Assembly (NCBI RefSeq): GCF_016905005.1
Contig: NZ_JADIKC010000005.1
Location: forward strand, 62,001-126,000
DNA from: Dyella kyungheensis
Lineage (GTDB): Bacteria; Pseudomonadota; Gammaproteobacteria; Xanthomonadales; Rhodanobacteraceae
Length of the DNA: 64,000 bases
Direction: 5' to 3'
Part shown: positions 55,795 through 64,000 of the stretch, one piece after another
Layout of the letters: every line of letters begins with the position of its first letter
How positions within the stretch are numbered: position 1 is the stretch's first letter
The notes under the pieces: generated by a model
What the model was told of the DNA's origin: nothing
What the model saw: the letters and a program-made list of their open reading frames with translations, nothing else
The model's database searches: none
Program-made: the position numbers and the translations under genes

Positions 55795-55874
55795 TGTGGG
55801 AGCGCACCCTGTGCGCGACACACCTACGGAGCGATACATCCCGGCGTGGCGGTCGCGCACAGGTGCGCTCCCAC
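55795..55874. repeat. Intergenic palindromic repeat, copy D
   Basis: Arms start CTGTGGGAGCGCACCCTGTG (one base before 55795) and end at 55874; the right arm lacks one C. The centre carries CGGAGCGATACATC. It is the first of three repeat-like structures in the gene-free stretch 55704-56360, which otherwise contains no recognisable gene. Confidence 0.85.
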
Positions 55875-56085
55875 AGACAAGCACCGCACCGTGCGCCAGT
55901 GGCGAAAGCCGATGCGTAGCGGAGCCCCGCTTTAAGTCCTCAGCGATTCGGGCACGTTGCACAGCGCTCGGAATGAACCCTGGGGTACCCTCCCGTGGAG
56001 GTTCGGTGGGACACGCATCGAGCGTTCGCGCTTGGATTCAACACGATGCTGCCAGCTCTTGAGGCCATTCTCTCTGGGTTACTTT

Positions 56086-56196
56086 CGACGCGAAGCTAGT
56101 CCCGTGGGATCTCTTGGGCCAGCAAGAGAAAAGTGACTCGGCTGCCGGCAGGCAGTCGAAACGCCCGCTGCGTCCCACGGGACTAGCTTCGCGTCG
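56086..56196. repeat. Exact 24-bp inverted repeat with 63-base centre
   Basis: Bases 56086-56109 are perfectly complementary to 56173-56196 (arm contains GAAGCTAGTCCCGTGGGA). The 63-base middle includes GGCAGGCAGTCGAAACGCCC. It looks like a small non-autonomous or REP-type element; no gene, terminal target duplication or transposase is visible. It sits in the long intergenic gap after the monooxygenase gene. Confidence 0.85.
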
Positions 56197-56242
56197 TAAG
56201 CGGCCCGGTTGCGGGATCGCGACAATCAAGCGACACGTCTAC

Positions 56243-56268
56243 TGGATCCCTGCCTTCGCAGGGATGAC
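56243..56268. repeat. Short dispersed-type hairpin (TGGATCCCTGCC..)
   Basis: TCCCTGC (56247-56253) pairs with GCAGGGA (56258-56264) around CTTC, within TGGATCCCTGCCTTCGCAGG. This form is typical of short dispersed palindromes found between genes in many proteobacterial genomes. Only one copy is in this window. Confidence 0.65.
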
Positions 56269-56360
56269 GAGCCGGAGGTTGCGGCGTCGTCGGCTAAAGC
56301 CAAAAATGACTACGCCCGGCACATGTCGCCATGGGCCGGGCGTAGTCGACGATCGATGGC

Positions 56361-56645
56361 TTAGCGACCGTGCTCGTTCGCCACATCCGCCGCCAGGCGA
56401 AGCTCTTCATTCGCCTCACTCAACAACTCCTTCGCACGCCCCGCATGACCGCCCAGGCGCGAGTCATTGTCGACCTGCGCGTTGCTCACCAATTGCCAGG
56501 CCTGCACGATGTGCTCCTGCGCATTGCGCAGGTTGCCATGGCGGTAGCCGATGTCCACGTAAGGAGCGCCCTGCTGGGCCATCGTGGCGCAGCCGAAGGT
56601 CGAGGCGGCACCCAGGACGATGCCGATGAATAGTGCTTTCTTCAT
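56361..56645 (-). CDS. Small exported protein of unknown function
   Basis: A 94-residue protein beginning MKKALFIGIVLGAASTFGCA. This is a signal peptide with Cys19 that loosely resembles a lipobox (TFGC; the -3 position is not Leu), so lipoprotein status is uncertain. The mature part is helical and charged (NLRNAQEHIVQAWQLVSNAQ, AGRAKELLSEANEELRLAAD), likely a short coiled coil. The start at 56645 is used because an upstream in-frame ATG lacks signal character. Likely envelope-associated; function unknown. Confidence 0.68.
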   Translation of the reverse strand: MKKALFIGIVLGAASTFGCATMAQQGAPYVDIGYRHGNLRNAQEHIVQAWQLVSNAQVDNDSRLGGHAGRAKELLSEANEELRLAADVANEHGR

Positions 56646-56754
56646 GGTAGTGAACTCTGTCTCGCCGAATAGGTGAGGCATAGGTTAGATATCGCACCCG
56701 ACAGCCGATTCCCTGACAGCACGCCGTTTTTCCAATTCACACGAAAAGCGCGGG

Positions 56755-57138
56755 TCAGTTCAGCGCTCGCCCGAAGGTCAGCGCGGCATTCGCATCGAAT
56801 GTCGTCAACAGCGCGTCGGTGCGCCGATCGTAGGCGCGATCCAGGCAGCGCCTGTCGCCCCGGCAGGCATCGCGTTCGTCTTGCAACCATTGGCGCTGCC
56901 CGGCGCGGACTTGATCGTCGAACTCGCGATAGGCCATGCCGGCGGCGGCTGGCTTGAGGCGCAGCAACAGCTGGTAATAGGCGGCCACGGTGACGTCTTT
57001 GCGGCCGAGCTCAGGCGTGGCGCAGATGGCCCGCTCGGTGGGCGTGCTGGCCTTGCCGCAATCGAAGCTCGCCACTTGGGCGTGCAGGGGCAAAGCCAGC
57101 ACGGCCAGCAGGCCCGACGATCGAAGAAGCGTGCGCAT
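56755..57138 (-). CDS. LprI/DUF1311-like exported protein
   Basis: A 127-residue secreted protein. Signal peptide MRTLLRSSGLLAVLALPLHA is followed by the LprI N-terminal domain: SFDCGKASTPTERAICATPE, then LGRKDVTVAAYYQLL and QWLQDERDACRGDRRCLDRA. Four Cys (CG, IC, AC, RC) likely form two disulfides. In Mycobacterium LprI inhibits lysozyme; the role in Gram-negatives is unproven. It diverges from marC. Confidence 0.87.
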   Translation of the reverse strand: MRTLLRSSGLLAVLALPLHAQVASFDCGKASTPTERAICATPELGRKDVTVAAYYQLLLRLKPAAAGMAYREFDDQVRAGQRQWLQDERDACRGDRRCLDRAYDRRTDALLTTFDANAALTFGRALN

Positions 57139-57329
57139 GAGTCGAATCCTGCTCGAAGAGGGCCCCTATGATGCACTCCGGCAGGTGGGTTGCCTTGCCG
57201 GAACGCACGGATGGTCCGCTTGCAGTGCATCCATCGTTCGTTTTCGAAAGGCCGCGTGGCAACCCGAAAGCATTGGCAACGTGGAACGCCCAGCATGCAC
57301 AGCGACACTTCATCACCGTTGGCGCTGCC

Positions 57330-58001
57330 ATGTTGCAGGAATTCGTCAAGACCACCTTGTTCATCCTCGCCAGCCTGCTGCCGATCATCAATCCGCCGGC
57401 GGTGGGTTTCATCGTGCTCAGCATGGTGCCGCAGGCGACGGAGATGGAGCGCGCCGAGCTGGCACGCAACATCACGCTCAACAGCGTGATCCTGCTGACC
57501 GTTTCACTGCTGCTGGGCGCCTATGTGCTGGCCTTTTTCGGCATTTCGATTCCCGTGCTGCGCGTGGCCGGCGGCATCATCGTTGCTGTCGCAGGCTGGA
57601 AGCTGTTGCAGTCGCGCGGTGACGATGCGAAAGACCGCGATGACGTGACAGGAGGAAGCATGACCTTGCGCATGCAGGCCTTCTACCCGTTGACCTTGCC
57701 GCTGACGGTGGGGCCGGGTGCGATTGCCGTGGCCATCGCGCTGGGAACCGGTTCGCCCAAGGAAGGACCGCTGCCGGTGCACGTGGCGGGCGTAGGCGTG
57801 GCATTGGTCCTGCTTAGCCTCTGCATCTACCTTTGCGTGCGCTACGCCTGCCGCCTGCAGCGTTTTCTTGGCGAAGTCGGCACACAGGTGGTGATGCGCC
57901 TGTTCGCGTTCGTCATCTTCTGCATTGGCGTGCAGATCTTCTGGAGTGGCCTGTCGGGCCTGCTGGATTCGCTGCACGGCGTCGCCGCGCTGATGTCCTA
58001 G
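57330..58001 (+). CDS. MarC family integral membrane protein
   Basis: A 223-residue protein with six predicted helices (about 7-28, 43-62, 68-85, 112-135, 147-168, 187-210). The family segment SLLPIINPPAVGFIVLSM near the N-terminus and TLPLTVGPGAIAVAIALG in the middle match the MarC/YchE group. Once thought linked to antibiotic resistance, the function is unknown. ATG at 57330 is chosen; upstream codons cross the promoter of the divergent gene. The esterase gene begins 2 bases after the stop (TAGCCATG), so the two are co-transcribed. Confidence 0.9.
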   Translation: MLQEFVKTTLFILASLLPIINPPAVGFIVLSMVPQATEMERAELARNITLNSVILLTVSLLLGAYVLAFFGISIPVLRVAGGIIVAVAGWKLLQSRGDDAKDRDDVTGGSMTLRMQAFYPLTLPLTVGPGAIAVAIALGTGSPKEGPLPVHVAGVGVALVLLSLCIYLCVRYACRLQRFLGEVGTQVVMRLFAFVIFCIGVQIFWSGLSGLLDSLHGVAALMS

Positions 58002-58003
58002 CC

Positions 58004-59686
58004 ATGAGCACCCACACTCATCACGGCGGCATCTGGGCATGGATGCGGAGGTCCTGGAAAATCCTCGCAGTCTGTCTTCTTGCACTGATCGTGGTGGCCG
58101 CGGTGTCGGTGCGTGCCGCGCTGGAATGGCAGGCACGCAGCAAGCCGCCGATCTTCCTGGTGAAACTGGATGGTGCGGCCACGCAGCCGGTGTCGGGTCG
58201 TCTGCTGTTGTTCGCCACGCCCGCGCTGGCGGCCCGGGCGGATGCGCCGGGCGGCGTGGTGACATCGGTCGATGCGGACGCCTGGCACCCGAACAAGGCG
58301 GCGGTCGCGGCACGCGACATTGCCCGCCTTGCTCCAGGGCAGACGGTGGAGATCGACACCGATGCGCTGGCGTTTCCCACCGGCTTCTCGCATCTGCCGC
58401 CAGGCGACTACCTGTTGCAGGCGGTGCTCGATCAGGACCACAACTACAACTACAGCGGCCGCGATACGGGCGATCTGATCAGCCCGGTTGTGAGCGTCAG
58501 GCTTCCGGCCATCACGCCCGCGGTGCTGAAACTGGTAGCCGTGCATACGCGGGCCGAACCCTGGTCGTTGCCATGGGAGAGCCCGGCCGTGCGCGCCGAT
58601 GCCGCCGACGCGCGATTGCACACGGTGAAACTGGAACGCAGCAGTGCGCTGTTGTCCGCCTTCTGGGGGCGCGACATCGCGATGCGCGGCTGGGTGCTGC
58701 TGCCGCCCGGTTACGACGCCTCGGCCACGCGCCGCTATCCCACCGTGTATTTCACCCATGGCTACGGCGGCGACGAGAACACGCTGGTCGACGACGTGGT
58801 GAATGTGCACGTGGCCATGAAGCAGGGCAGCATGCCGCCGATGATCTGGGTGTTCCTCGACCAGTCCAGTCCCACCGGTACGCATGAATTCGCCAATTCG
58901 GTGAACAACGGGCCGTGGGGCGATGCACTCGTCGACGAGCTGATTCCCTATCTCGAATCGCGCTACCGCATGGACGGCGATGCGCATGGCCGCCTGCTGA
59001 CCGGACATTCCTCGGGCGGCTGGGCCACGCTGTGGCTGCAGACGCACTACCCGACGGTGTTCGGCGGCACCTGGTCGACCTCGCCCGATCCGGTCGACTT
59101 CCATGATTTCTCCGGCGTGAATCTCTATGCGCCGAAAGTGAACCTCTATTACCGTCCCGACGGCACGCCGTGGCCGATCGACCGCGTGCATTTCCACGCG
59201 GAGGGTTCCTTCGCGGATGCCGCGCGGCTGGAGCAGGTGCTCGGTCCGTACGGCGGCCAGTTGTCGTCCTACGAATGGGTGTTCTCGCCGCGCGGCGTGG
59301 ACGGCGCGCCGATGAAGCTGTTCGACCCCTACACGGGCGACATCGATTCCCAGGTGCGCGACTACTGGGTGGACCGCTACGACATCGCCCATTACGTGCA
59401 GACGCATTGGCCGACGCTGAAAGCCGATCTGGACGGCAAGATCCATATTGCGGTGGGCACCGACGACACCTGGTACCTGGACGGTGCCGTGCACAAGTTC
59501 CAGATCGTGCTCGATAGCCTGCATGCGCACGCCGATATCCGCTTTCTTCCCAACAAGGCGCACATGGACCTGTACGCCCAGGGCAACGACCCGAATGCGT
59601 TGCTGAAGCAGATGGCGTGGCAGATGTACGCCGTGGCGCGCCCTGGGCAACCGGTGCCGGCGAATACCGAGGTCGCCGCACGATGA
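58004..59686 (+). CDS. Membrane-anchored alpha/beta-hydrolase (putative esterase)
   Basis: A 560-residue protein with one N-terminal helix (about 18-38, ILAVCLLALIVVAAVSVRAA) and an extracytoplasmic rest. A beta-rich domain (about 45-215) precedes the esterase D-type catalytic domain. That domain carries YFTHGYGGDENTLVDDV, then GHSSG with nucleophile S336. Asp and His of the triad are presumably in the last 150 residues (HIAVGTDDTWYLDG, LPNKAHMDLY). Substrate unknown; members act on feruloyl or acetyl esters or siderophores. It follows marC by 2 bases. The convergent efflux gene ends 5 bases from its stop. Confidence 0.85.
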   Translation: MSTHTHHGGIWAWMRRSWKILAVCLLALIVVAAVSVRAALEWQARSKPPIFLVKLDGAATQPVSGRLLLFATPALAARADAPGGVVTSVDADAWHPNKAAVAARDIARLAPGQTVEIDTDALAFPTGFSHLPPGDYLLQAVLDQDHNYNYSGRDTGDLISPVVSVRLPAITPAVLKLVAVHTRAEPWSLPWESPAVRADAADARLHTVKLERSSALLSAFWGRDIAMRGWVLLPPGYDASATRRYPTVYFTHGYGGDENTLVDDVVNVHVAMKQGSMPPMIWVFLDQSSPTGTHEFANSVNNGPWGDALVDELIPYLESRYRMDGDAHGRLLTGHSSGGWATLWLQTHYPTVFGGTWSTSPDPVDFHDFSGVNLYAPKVNLYYRPDGTPWPIDRVHFHAEGSFADAARLEQVLGPYGGQLSSYEWVFSPRGVDGAPMKLFDPYTGDIDSQVRDYWVDRYDIAHYVQTHWPTLKADLDGKIHIAVGTDDTWYLDGAVHKFQIVLDSLHAHADIRFLPNKAHMDLYAQGNDPNALLKQMAWQMYAVARPGQPVPANTEVAAR

Positions 59687-59691
59687 ATGCC

Positions 59692-60711
59692 TTATCGATG
59701 CGATGCCGACGCGCGCCAGATCAGGCTCATCGTGCCCACGGCAAAAGCGCCGGCAAGGGAGAATTGCAGCACGCGGATCAGCCACAGGGAAAGCGATCCC
59801 TGATCGGAGGCGATCGCGGTACTGAGTATGATCAGCATCGCATTGCAGGCGAGCACCGCGATGCCGGCAGCTGGGCCGCCCGCGCTGATGCGCTGGCCGA
59901 AGCCGAGCAGTACCACGAACAACAATCCCGCCAGAAACGGCAGCGTCGGCGTCGTCAGCAACAGGGTGTGCATGAGCCAGCCCAGCAGGCCGCCGCCGAA
60001 GTTCCCGATGATCATGCCCATCGCGTGCAAGCGACCGCGCTGCAGATCGAAGTTCGCCACCAGCATTACCGTGGCGATCATCACCGGCAACACGTCGGCC
60101 AGACCAAACAACAGATACACCAGCATCAAGGGCATCACGATGGCAACGCCACCCAGCGCCATCGTCACGGGCGAGACGCGACCTTGTGATGGGGGCGGCG
60201 CAGGTTTGGGCGCGGGGGCAAGCGGCCAGACCAGATAGGCCAAGGCGATGGTCGCCAGCGCAACCGCCATGCTGCGGATCAACGCCATGGGCAGGACGCC
60301 CGCCTGCGCGGGCGAAACCATCACCACGACCGGAATCGTCGCCAGGCAGATCAGCAGCAGCAGCGGGGGCAACGGCGGACGGCCGCCGAGCATGGCGAGA
60401 AACGCCAGGAACACGCACACCCCGATCAACCCGAACAGCACGAACGGCGTATCGCGAAACAGCGACGCGACAGCGAATGAGAACAGCGACGTCGCCGTGA
60501 TCACGATCATCAGTCCCAGCGCGGCCTTCAGCGATGGCCGTGCGGGCAGGTTGGTGAGCAACACGGCAGCGAGTACGGGCGCCAGAAACGACGGCGTCCA
60601 CTGCATCATCTCGCTGACCACAAAGGCCGCCGCGATGCCCGCGGCAAAACGCAGCACGGCTTGCCATGCCGCCTCATCGCGAGGCTCGACGCGTGCGCCG
60701 ACGGCGTTCAT
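59692..60711 (-). CDS. DUF2955 inner-membrane efflux component
   Basis: A 339-residue membrane protein with about ten helices in two halves separated by a proline-rich linker (APAPKPAPPPSQGRVS). It matches the DUF2955 (FUSC-related) proteins that occur directly after HlyD adaptors. ATG at 60711 overlaps the HlyD stop (ATGA). Much longer reading in this frame upstream is an out-of-frame reading of the HlyD gene. It likely forms the pump of a tripartite system with the next two genes, similar in plan to AaeAB; the substrate is unknown. Confidence 0.85.
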   Translation of the reverse strand: MNAVGARVEPRDEAAWQAVLRFAAGIAAAFVVSEMMQWTPSFLAPVLAAVLLTNLPARPSLKAALGLMIVITATSLFSFAVASLFRDTPFVLFGLIGVCVFLAFLAMLGGRPPLPPLLLLICLATIPVVVMVSPAQAGVLPMALIRSMAVALATIALAYLVWPLAPAPKPAPPPSQGRVSPVTMALGGVAIVMPLMLVYLLFGLADVLPVMIATVMLVANFDLQRGRLHAMGMIIGNFGGGLLGWLMHTLLLTTPTLPFLAGLLFVVLLGFGQRISAGGPAAGIAVLACNAMLIILSTAIASDQGSLSLWLIRVLQFSLAGAFAVGTMSLIWRASASHR

Positions 60712-61901
60712 CGCAGGTAGCTGAGCATGGCGACCATCCAGATCCACAGGCGCGAGAGCGGGTTCATCAGCGAACGATCGCGTGTGAGCACGACGACGTT
60801 CGCTTGCGCACCGCTGCGGTTGGGTGGAAGCGACTCGGCGGAATCCGTGGTTGGATCGACCACGATGCGCACCGGAAAACGCTGCGGCTCGCGCAGCCAG
60901 CCGCTGGGTGCGGTCACCGTGGGCAGCTGCCCGGTGGGTGCCTCTCCGCCTTGCGCAATGCCCCAGCCGACACTGTCGACGTGCGCGGAATACACCTTGC
61001 CGGGCTGGTCGTCGAAGACCACGTAGGCACGGTTGCCCGGCGCGATATGACCCAGCTGGTTCTCGCGCATCGCCGCACTGATCCAGCGCGGGCCGTCGGC
61101 GACGAAACTCAGCACGGGTTGGCCGCGGCTGGCGAACTGTCCGGGCGACAGGCGCAGGTTGGTGACCACGCCGTCGCTCGGTGCGGCCACCGTGCTGTGG
61201 CGCAGATCGAGTTCGGCTTGATCCACCGCGGCCAGCGCCTGCCGGACCTGGGCGTTCTGGTTGCCGGTTTCTCCCATGCGTATGCGTGCGCGCTCCGTCT
61301 CGGCCTCGACACGGCTGATGTCGGCGCGGGTCTTGGCGATATCGGCGCGGGCGCGGATGGCGGAGGTCTCCGAGAGTGCCCGCTTGGCCGACAGATCCAG
61401 CACGATCTTGCCCAGTTGCTGCGATGCCGCCAGATCCACGCGCTGCCGGCTCAGCTGGGCCTCGGACACGCGAACGTCGGCCACCGATGCATCGGCGGCC
61501 TGGGTTGCCAGCGCGACATTGGCTTGCGCCGCGCGCAGGGCAATCTGAAACGGCAGCGGATCGATGCGGAACAGGACCTGGCCCTTCTTCACCTTGCGAT
61601 TGTCCGATACGTCCACCGACACCACTGGTCCGGTCACTTCCGGTGCAATCTGCACCAGGAACGTATCCACGGTTGCCTGCGAGGTGTACGGGGTGATTCG
61701 ATCGGCGATCAAGTGATAGACGAACATCACCAGCAGTACCAGCAGGGTGCCCAGCACGAGGCGCCGCACGCGCCGCCCATTGCCTGCAGCGGCGTCGGGC
61801 GGTGCAGCGGCCACGGGCGCGGCGGCCGCAGGCTCGGTGGCGGGCACGTTCTGCTCGGAGGACGGATCGGTGGGCATCGTGGCTCTCGTCGTTTGACTCA
61901 C
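60708..61901 (-). CDS. HlyD family periplasmic adaptor (membrane-fusion protein)
   Basis: A 397-residue EmrA/AaeA-type adaptor. A short cytoplasmic tail rich in Ala/Pro precedes one transmembrane helix (about 46-63, LVLGTLLVLLVMFVYHLI). A biotinyl-lipoyl-like domain follows (QATVDTFLVQIAPEVTGPVV and VKKGQVLFRIDPLPFQIALR). A long alpha-hairpin spans about 120-225, and then the second lipoyl and beta-barrel parts follow (HSTVAAPSDGVVTNLRLSPG). ATGA overlap with both the outer-membrane factor stop and the pump start ties the three genes together. Confidence 0.93.
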   Translation of the reverse strand: MSQTTRATMPTDPSSEQNVPATEPAAAAPVAAAPPDAAAGNGRRVRRLVLGTLLVLLVMFVYHLIADRITPYTSQATVDTFLVQIAPEVTGPVVSVDVSDNRKVKKGQVLFRIDPLPFQIALRAAQANVALATQAADASVADVRVSEAQLSRQRVDLAASQQLGKIVLDLSAKRALSETSAIRARADIAKTRADISRVEAETERARIRMGETGNQNAQVRQALAAVDQAELDLRHSTVAAPSDGVVTNLRLSPGQFASRGQPVLSFVADGPRWISAAMRENQLGHIAPGNRAYVVFDDQPGKVYSAHVDSVGWGIAQGGEAPTGQLPTVTAPSGWLREPQRFPVRIVVDPTTDSAESLPPNRSGAQANVVVLTRDRSLMNPLSRLWIWMVAMLSYLR

Positions 61902-63421
61902 CGTGGGGCCGGCCGGGTGCCGGGAACGCGTGCCGCATCGCTGCCGTGTTCGTGTGCTGTCGGCTGTTGCGCCACCGGCAGGGGCGCCACCTGGGCGATC
62001 CAGTCGCCACCGAGCGCGCGGTACAAACTCACCAAGGAGCGGTAGCCGTCGCCGCGCGCCGCGCTCAGCGACAGTTCCGCCGAGAACAGGCTGCGTTCGG
62101 TATCGAGCACTTCGAGGTAGTCGGTATAGCCGTTGTCATAGCGCTCCCGGGTGAGTTCCACGGCGCGTTTCAGCGCCGTCACCTGACGCTGCAGCGACGC
62201 GATCAGCGCGCGCTTGGCCTGGATGGCCGCGAGCGCATCGTCGACATCGCGAAACGCGCTCTGGATGGTCTGCTGATAGATCTCCAATGCCTGCTCGCGG
62301 CGTGCCTCCGCTTGCTGGTTGGCTGCATCGATGGCACCGCCGGAAAACAACGGGCCGAGCAGTTGGCCGGCGAACGACCAGGTGCGCGACGGGCCGGCGA
62401 ACAAGTTGTCCAGTTGCCTGCTCGCAACGCCTCCGGACGCGGTCAGCGAGACCGAGGGGAAGTACAGCGCGCGCGCCGCGCCGATCAGTGCATTGGCGGC
62501 CACCAGTTGTTGCTCGGCCTGCAGGATGTCCGGGCGCCTGGCGATCAGATCCGACGGCAGTCCACCGGGTACCGGCGGGGTGGCCAATTGCTGCAGGCTG
62601 CGTCCGCGCCGGATCGGTCCGGGATTTCGGCCGATCAGCACGCACAAGGCATGCTCCTGCTGTGCGATCGCCTGTTGCAGCACCGGAATGGCGGACGCCG
62701 CGGTTTCGTACTCCGCCGTGACCTGCATCATTTCGAACTCGGACACGGCGCCGCCGTCGAGGCGCATCTGAAACACGGCGACGGTGCTCTTGCGGCCGTC
62801 CAGCGTGGCCTGCGCGATCTCCAGCTGGCGATCCAGATCGAGCAGGGTGATATAGCTGGTGGCGATGGTGGAGACCAGGGTCAGCGCAACGCCCAGGCGC
62901 GCTTCTTCGGTCGCGAAGAGGTTCGCTTGTGCTGCCTCGTTCTCGCGCCGGATCTTGCCCCAGAGATCCAGTTCCCAACTCGCCGACAGCAGCGTGGAAT
63001 AGTTCTCGCTGATGGGATTGACGCCTGCAGGCAGCGAGGTGGCATTCCGGCTGACGCTTTGGCGGCTGGCGCCGGCACCGTAGCCCAGCTGGGGCAGGGC
63101 TTGCGCACGGGAGGTCACCACGAGTGCGGCAAATTCATCCACGCGCGCCGTGGCGATACGGAGATCGTGGTTGGCAGCCAGGCCCTCGTCCACCAGGGCA
63201 TCGAGCTCGCTGTCGCCAAAGGCGCGCCACCAGGCGGGCACATCGGCCAGCGTTGCCGAGGGCGCCGGAGCGGCGGCGTCGGCAAAACGATAGTTGGGCG
63301 GCGTGGAGACCGCCGGCCGCACATAGTCGGGACCCAGCGTGCAACCCGCATCGACGCATGCGATGACGACCAAGGCCAAAGCGATGGGTGGAAGCTTGCT
63401 GATTCGCAACCTCCGATTCAC
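61898..63421 (-). CDS. NodT-type outer-membrane efflux lipoprotein (OMF)
   Basis: A 507-residue TolC-fold channel with two OEP repeats. GTG start at 63421 with excellent AGGAGGGG upstream; this gives a signal peptide (VNRRLRISKLPPIALALVVI), then VIAC (C22) and DAGC (C27). The usual family lipid site is xxGC at CTLGPDYVRP, here C27, but VIAC also fits a lipobox, so which Cys is lipidated is unclear. The repeats include SASWELDLWGKIRRENEAAQ and SVSLTASGGVASRQLDN. First gene of the operon transcribed leftward: OMF, HlyD, DUF2955. Confidence 0.93.
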   Translation of the reverse strand: MNRRLRISKLPPIALALVVIACVDAGCTLGPDYVRPAVSTPPNYRFADAAAPAPSATLADVPAWWRAFGDSELDALVDEGLAANHDLRIATARVDEFAALVVTSRAQALPQLGYGAGASRQSVSRNATSLPAGVNPISENYSTLLSASWELDLWGKIRRENEAAQANLFATEEARLGVALTLVSTIATSYITLLDLDRQLEIAQATLDGRKSTVAVFQMRLDGGAVSEFEMMQVTAEYETAASAIPVLQQAIAQQEHALCVLIGRNPGPIRRGRSLQQLATPPVPGGLPSDLIARRPDILQAEQQLVAANALIGAARALYFPSVSLTASGGVASRQLDNLFAGPSRTWSFAGQLLGPLFSGGAIDAANQQAEARREQALEIYQQTIQSAFRDVDDALAAIQAKRALIASLQRQVTALKRAVELTRERYDNGYTDYLEVLDTERSLFSAELSLSAARGDGYRSLVSLYRALGGDWIAQVAPLPVAQQPTAHEHGSDAARVPGTRPAPR

Positions 63422-63620
63422 GCTGCCCCTCCTGGTCGCTCGCCGCGACCAGCAACCGCTTCGCGCTTCCGTCCGGAAGTTCGCTGCCCCGTTTACATGC
63501 AGACGAATTTGGAACCGGAGGCGTGGCTTCCGTGTGAATTTGCTCGAGCATCTGCAGTGCGCGAAGCATTTCACCATCATGCAGCGGGCTTTGGCGACGC
63601 GCGATGTATCCAGCCTGTAG

Positions 63621-63649
63621 CACTACTAAGTAGATCTACTGCCGTAGTG
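63621..63649. promoter_or_regulatory. Nested palindrome upstream of the efflux operon; gap 63422-63812
   Basis: AGTAGATCTACT (63629-63640) is a perfect 12-bp palindrome, enclosed by CACTAC (63621-63626) and GTAGTG (63644-63649). It lies 200 bases before the OMF start and 164 before the rightward membrane-protein gene. The 391-base gap holds no other feature that I recognise; it is the divergent promoter region. A regulator binding here is inferred from symmetry only. Confidence 0.55.
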
Positions 63650-63812
63650 CGTTTCGTGCGCCATGCACGACATGCCCATCGTTTGCATCGCGTGGAACAT
63701 CAAGCCGCCACGTCGATGAACTCTGCGCTATCGTGCGCTATCGGCGCAGGCATATGCTGTACCGGGCGATAGGTTGCCAGCGCCTTGTTCTGCCTACCCA
63801 AGGATCCCAGCG

Positions 63813-64000
63813 ATGACGAGCGAAGCGCTCCTGCCGGTCACGGGCGAAGGAATCACGAACAAACAACGCTTGTTCGTGCGCTATTACACCGGGGTCCTGA
63901 TGGATCTGGTGGTACTCAACCTTTTCGCGGAGTACTGGAAGAACGTCTACGTCGATACGTTCACCACCTCGCTGCTCGCCGCCATCGTGCTGCAGGTGTT
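63813..64000 (+). CDS. Membrane protein, N-terminal part only (runs off window)
   Basis: Starts ATG at 63813 with AAGGA 7-11 bases upstream and is open to the window edge (62 complete codons). The sequence MTSEALLPVTGEGITNKQRL continues into a hydrophobic segment around LMDLVVLNLFAEYW and TTSLLAAIVLQV. This suggests a polytopic membrane protein with a cytoplasmic N-terminus. No family is recognisable from this fragment. It is divergent from the efflux operon. Confidence 0.72.
   Translation, partial: MTSEALLPVTGEGITNKQRLFVRYYTGVLMDLVVLNLFAEYWKNVYVDTFTTSLLAAIVLQV

Noticed and set aside
60712-62010. Long upstream extension of the DUF2955 gene
   Set aside because: It is an out-of-frame reading of the HlyD gene; the ATG overlapping the HlyD stop is the natural start.

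Overview
The window is a GC-rich chromosomal segment of a gammaproteobacterium of the order Xanthomonadales, most likely family Rhodanobacteraceae (Dyella, Luteibacter, Frateuria or Rhodanobacter type). I infer this from the L36 sequence, the cmk-rpsA-ihfB-lapA-lapB order followed by surface-polysaccharide genes, the yfhM-like/pbpC pair, and interspersed intergenic palindromes. There is no rRNA, CRISPR array, integrase, transposase or prophage block. Most of the window is ordinary core chromosome; the more accessory parts are about 23-28 kb, 48-57 kb and 57-63.8 kb.

Layout. 0-5.9 kb: end of greA, a CPBP protease divergent from a TetR regulator, rpmJ (L36, zinc-free type), a LysR regulator, a candidate C-rich small RNA, fadH and an acyl-CoA-binding protein. 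6-14.3 kb: cmk, rpsA, ihfB, lapA-lapB, then a WbpL-like phosphosugar transferase, a WbpM-like dehydratase and galU, a compact translation/LPS-control/surface-glycan cluster. 14.6-23.1 kb: a 2010-residue bacterial alpha-2-macroglobulin with its usual partner pbpC. 23.2-28.5 kb: a PuuB-like oxidase, a CsaA-like protein, an MFS transporter/TetR pair sharing a twin-palindrome control region, an MBL hydrolase and a pirin. 28.7-29.2 kb: tRNA-Gly, tRNA-Cys and tRNA-Leu, the first two each followed by a terminator.

29.6-38.3 kb: a GacA/UvrY-like response regulator, RNase E, rluC, a CPBP-like membrane protein, phhB, nfuA and two small cytochromes c. 38.4-43.1 kb: a secreted GH18 glycosidase, a TraB/PrgY protein and aguA/aguB for agmatine to putrescine. 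43.3-48.4 kb: a small secreted protein, an ABC-F ATPase, an uncharacterised protein and recJ, the last three translationally coupled or nearly so. 48.4-56.6 kb: regulators (two paralogous AraC, one LysR, one TetR), a TetX-like flavin monooxygenase and several small unknowns. 56.7-63.8 kb: LprI-like protein, MarC, a membrane-anchored esterase, and a three-gene tripartite efflux operon (NodT-type outer-membrane factor, HlyD adaptor, DUF2955 inner-membrane protein). A membrane-protein gene runs off the right edge.

The most noteworthy non-coding items are a structured RNA candidate at about 3.28-3.45 kb with two C-rich hairpin loops and a terminator-like hairpin (reminiscent of the sX13 RNA of Xanthomonas), a family of intergenic palindromes with the core GGGAGCGCAC (four copies plus one possible relic), and exact operator-like palindromes next to two TetR genes. 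I saw no convincing new multi-gene defence or biosynthetic system.
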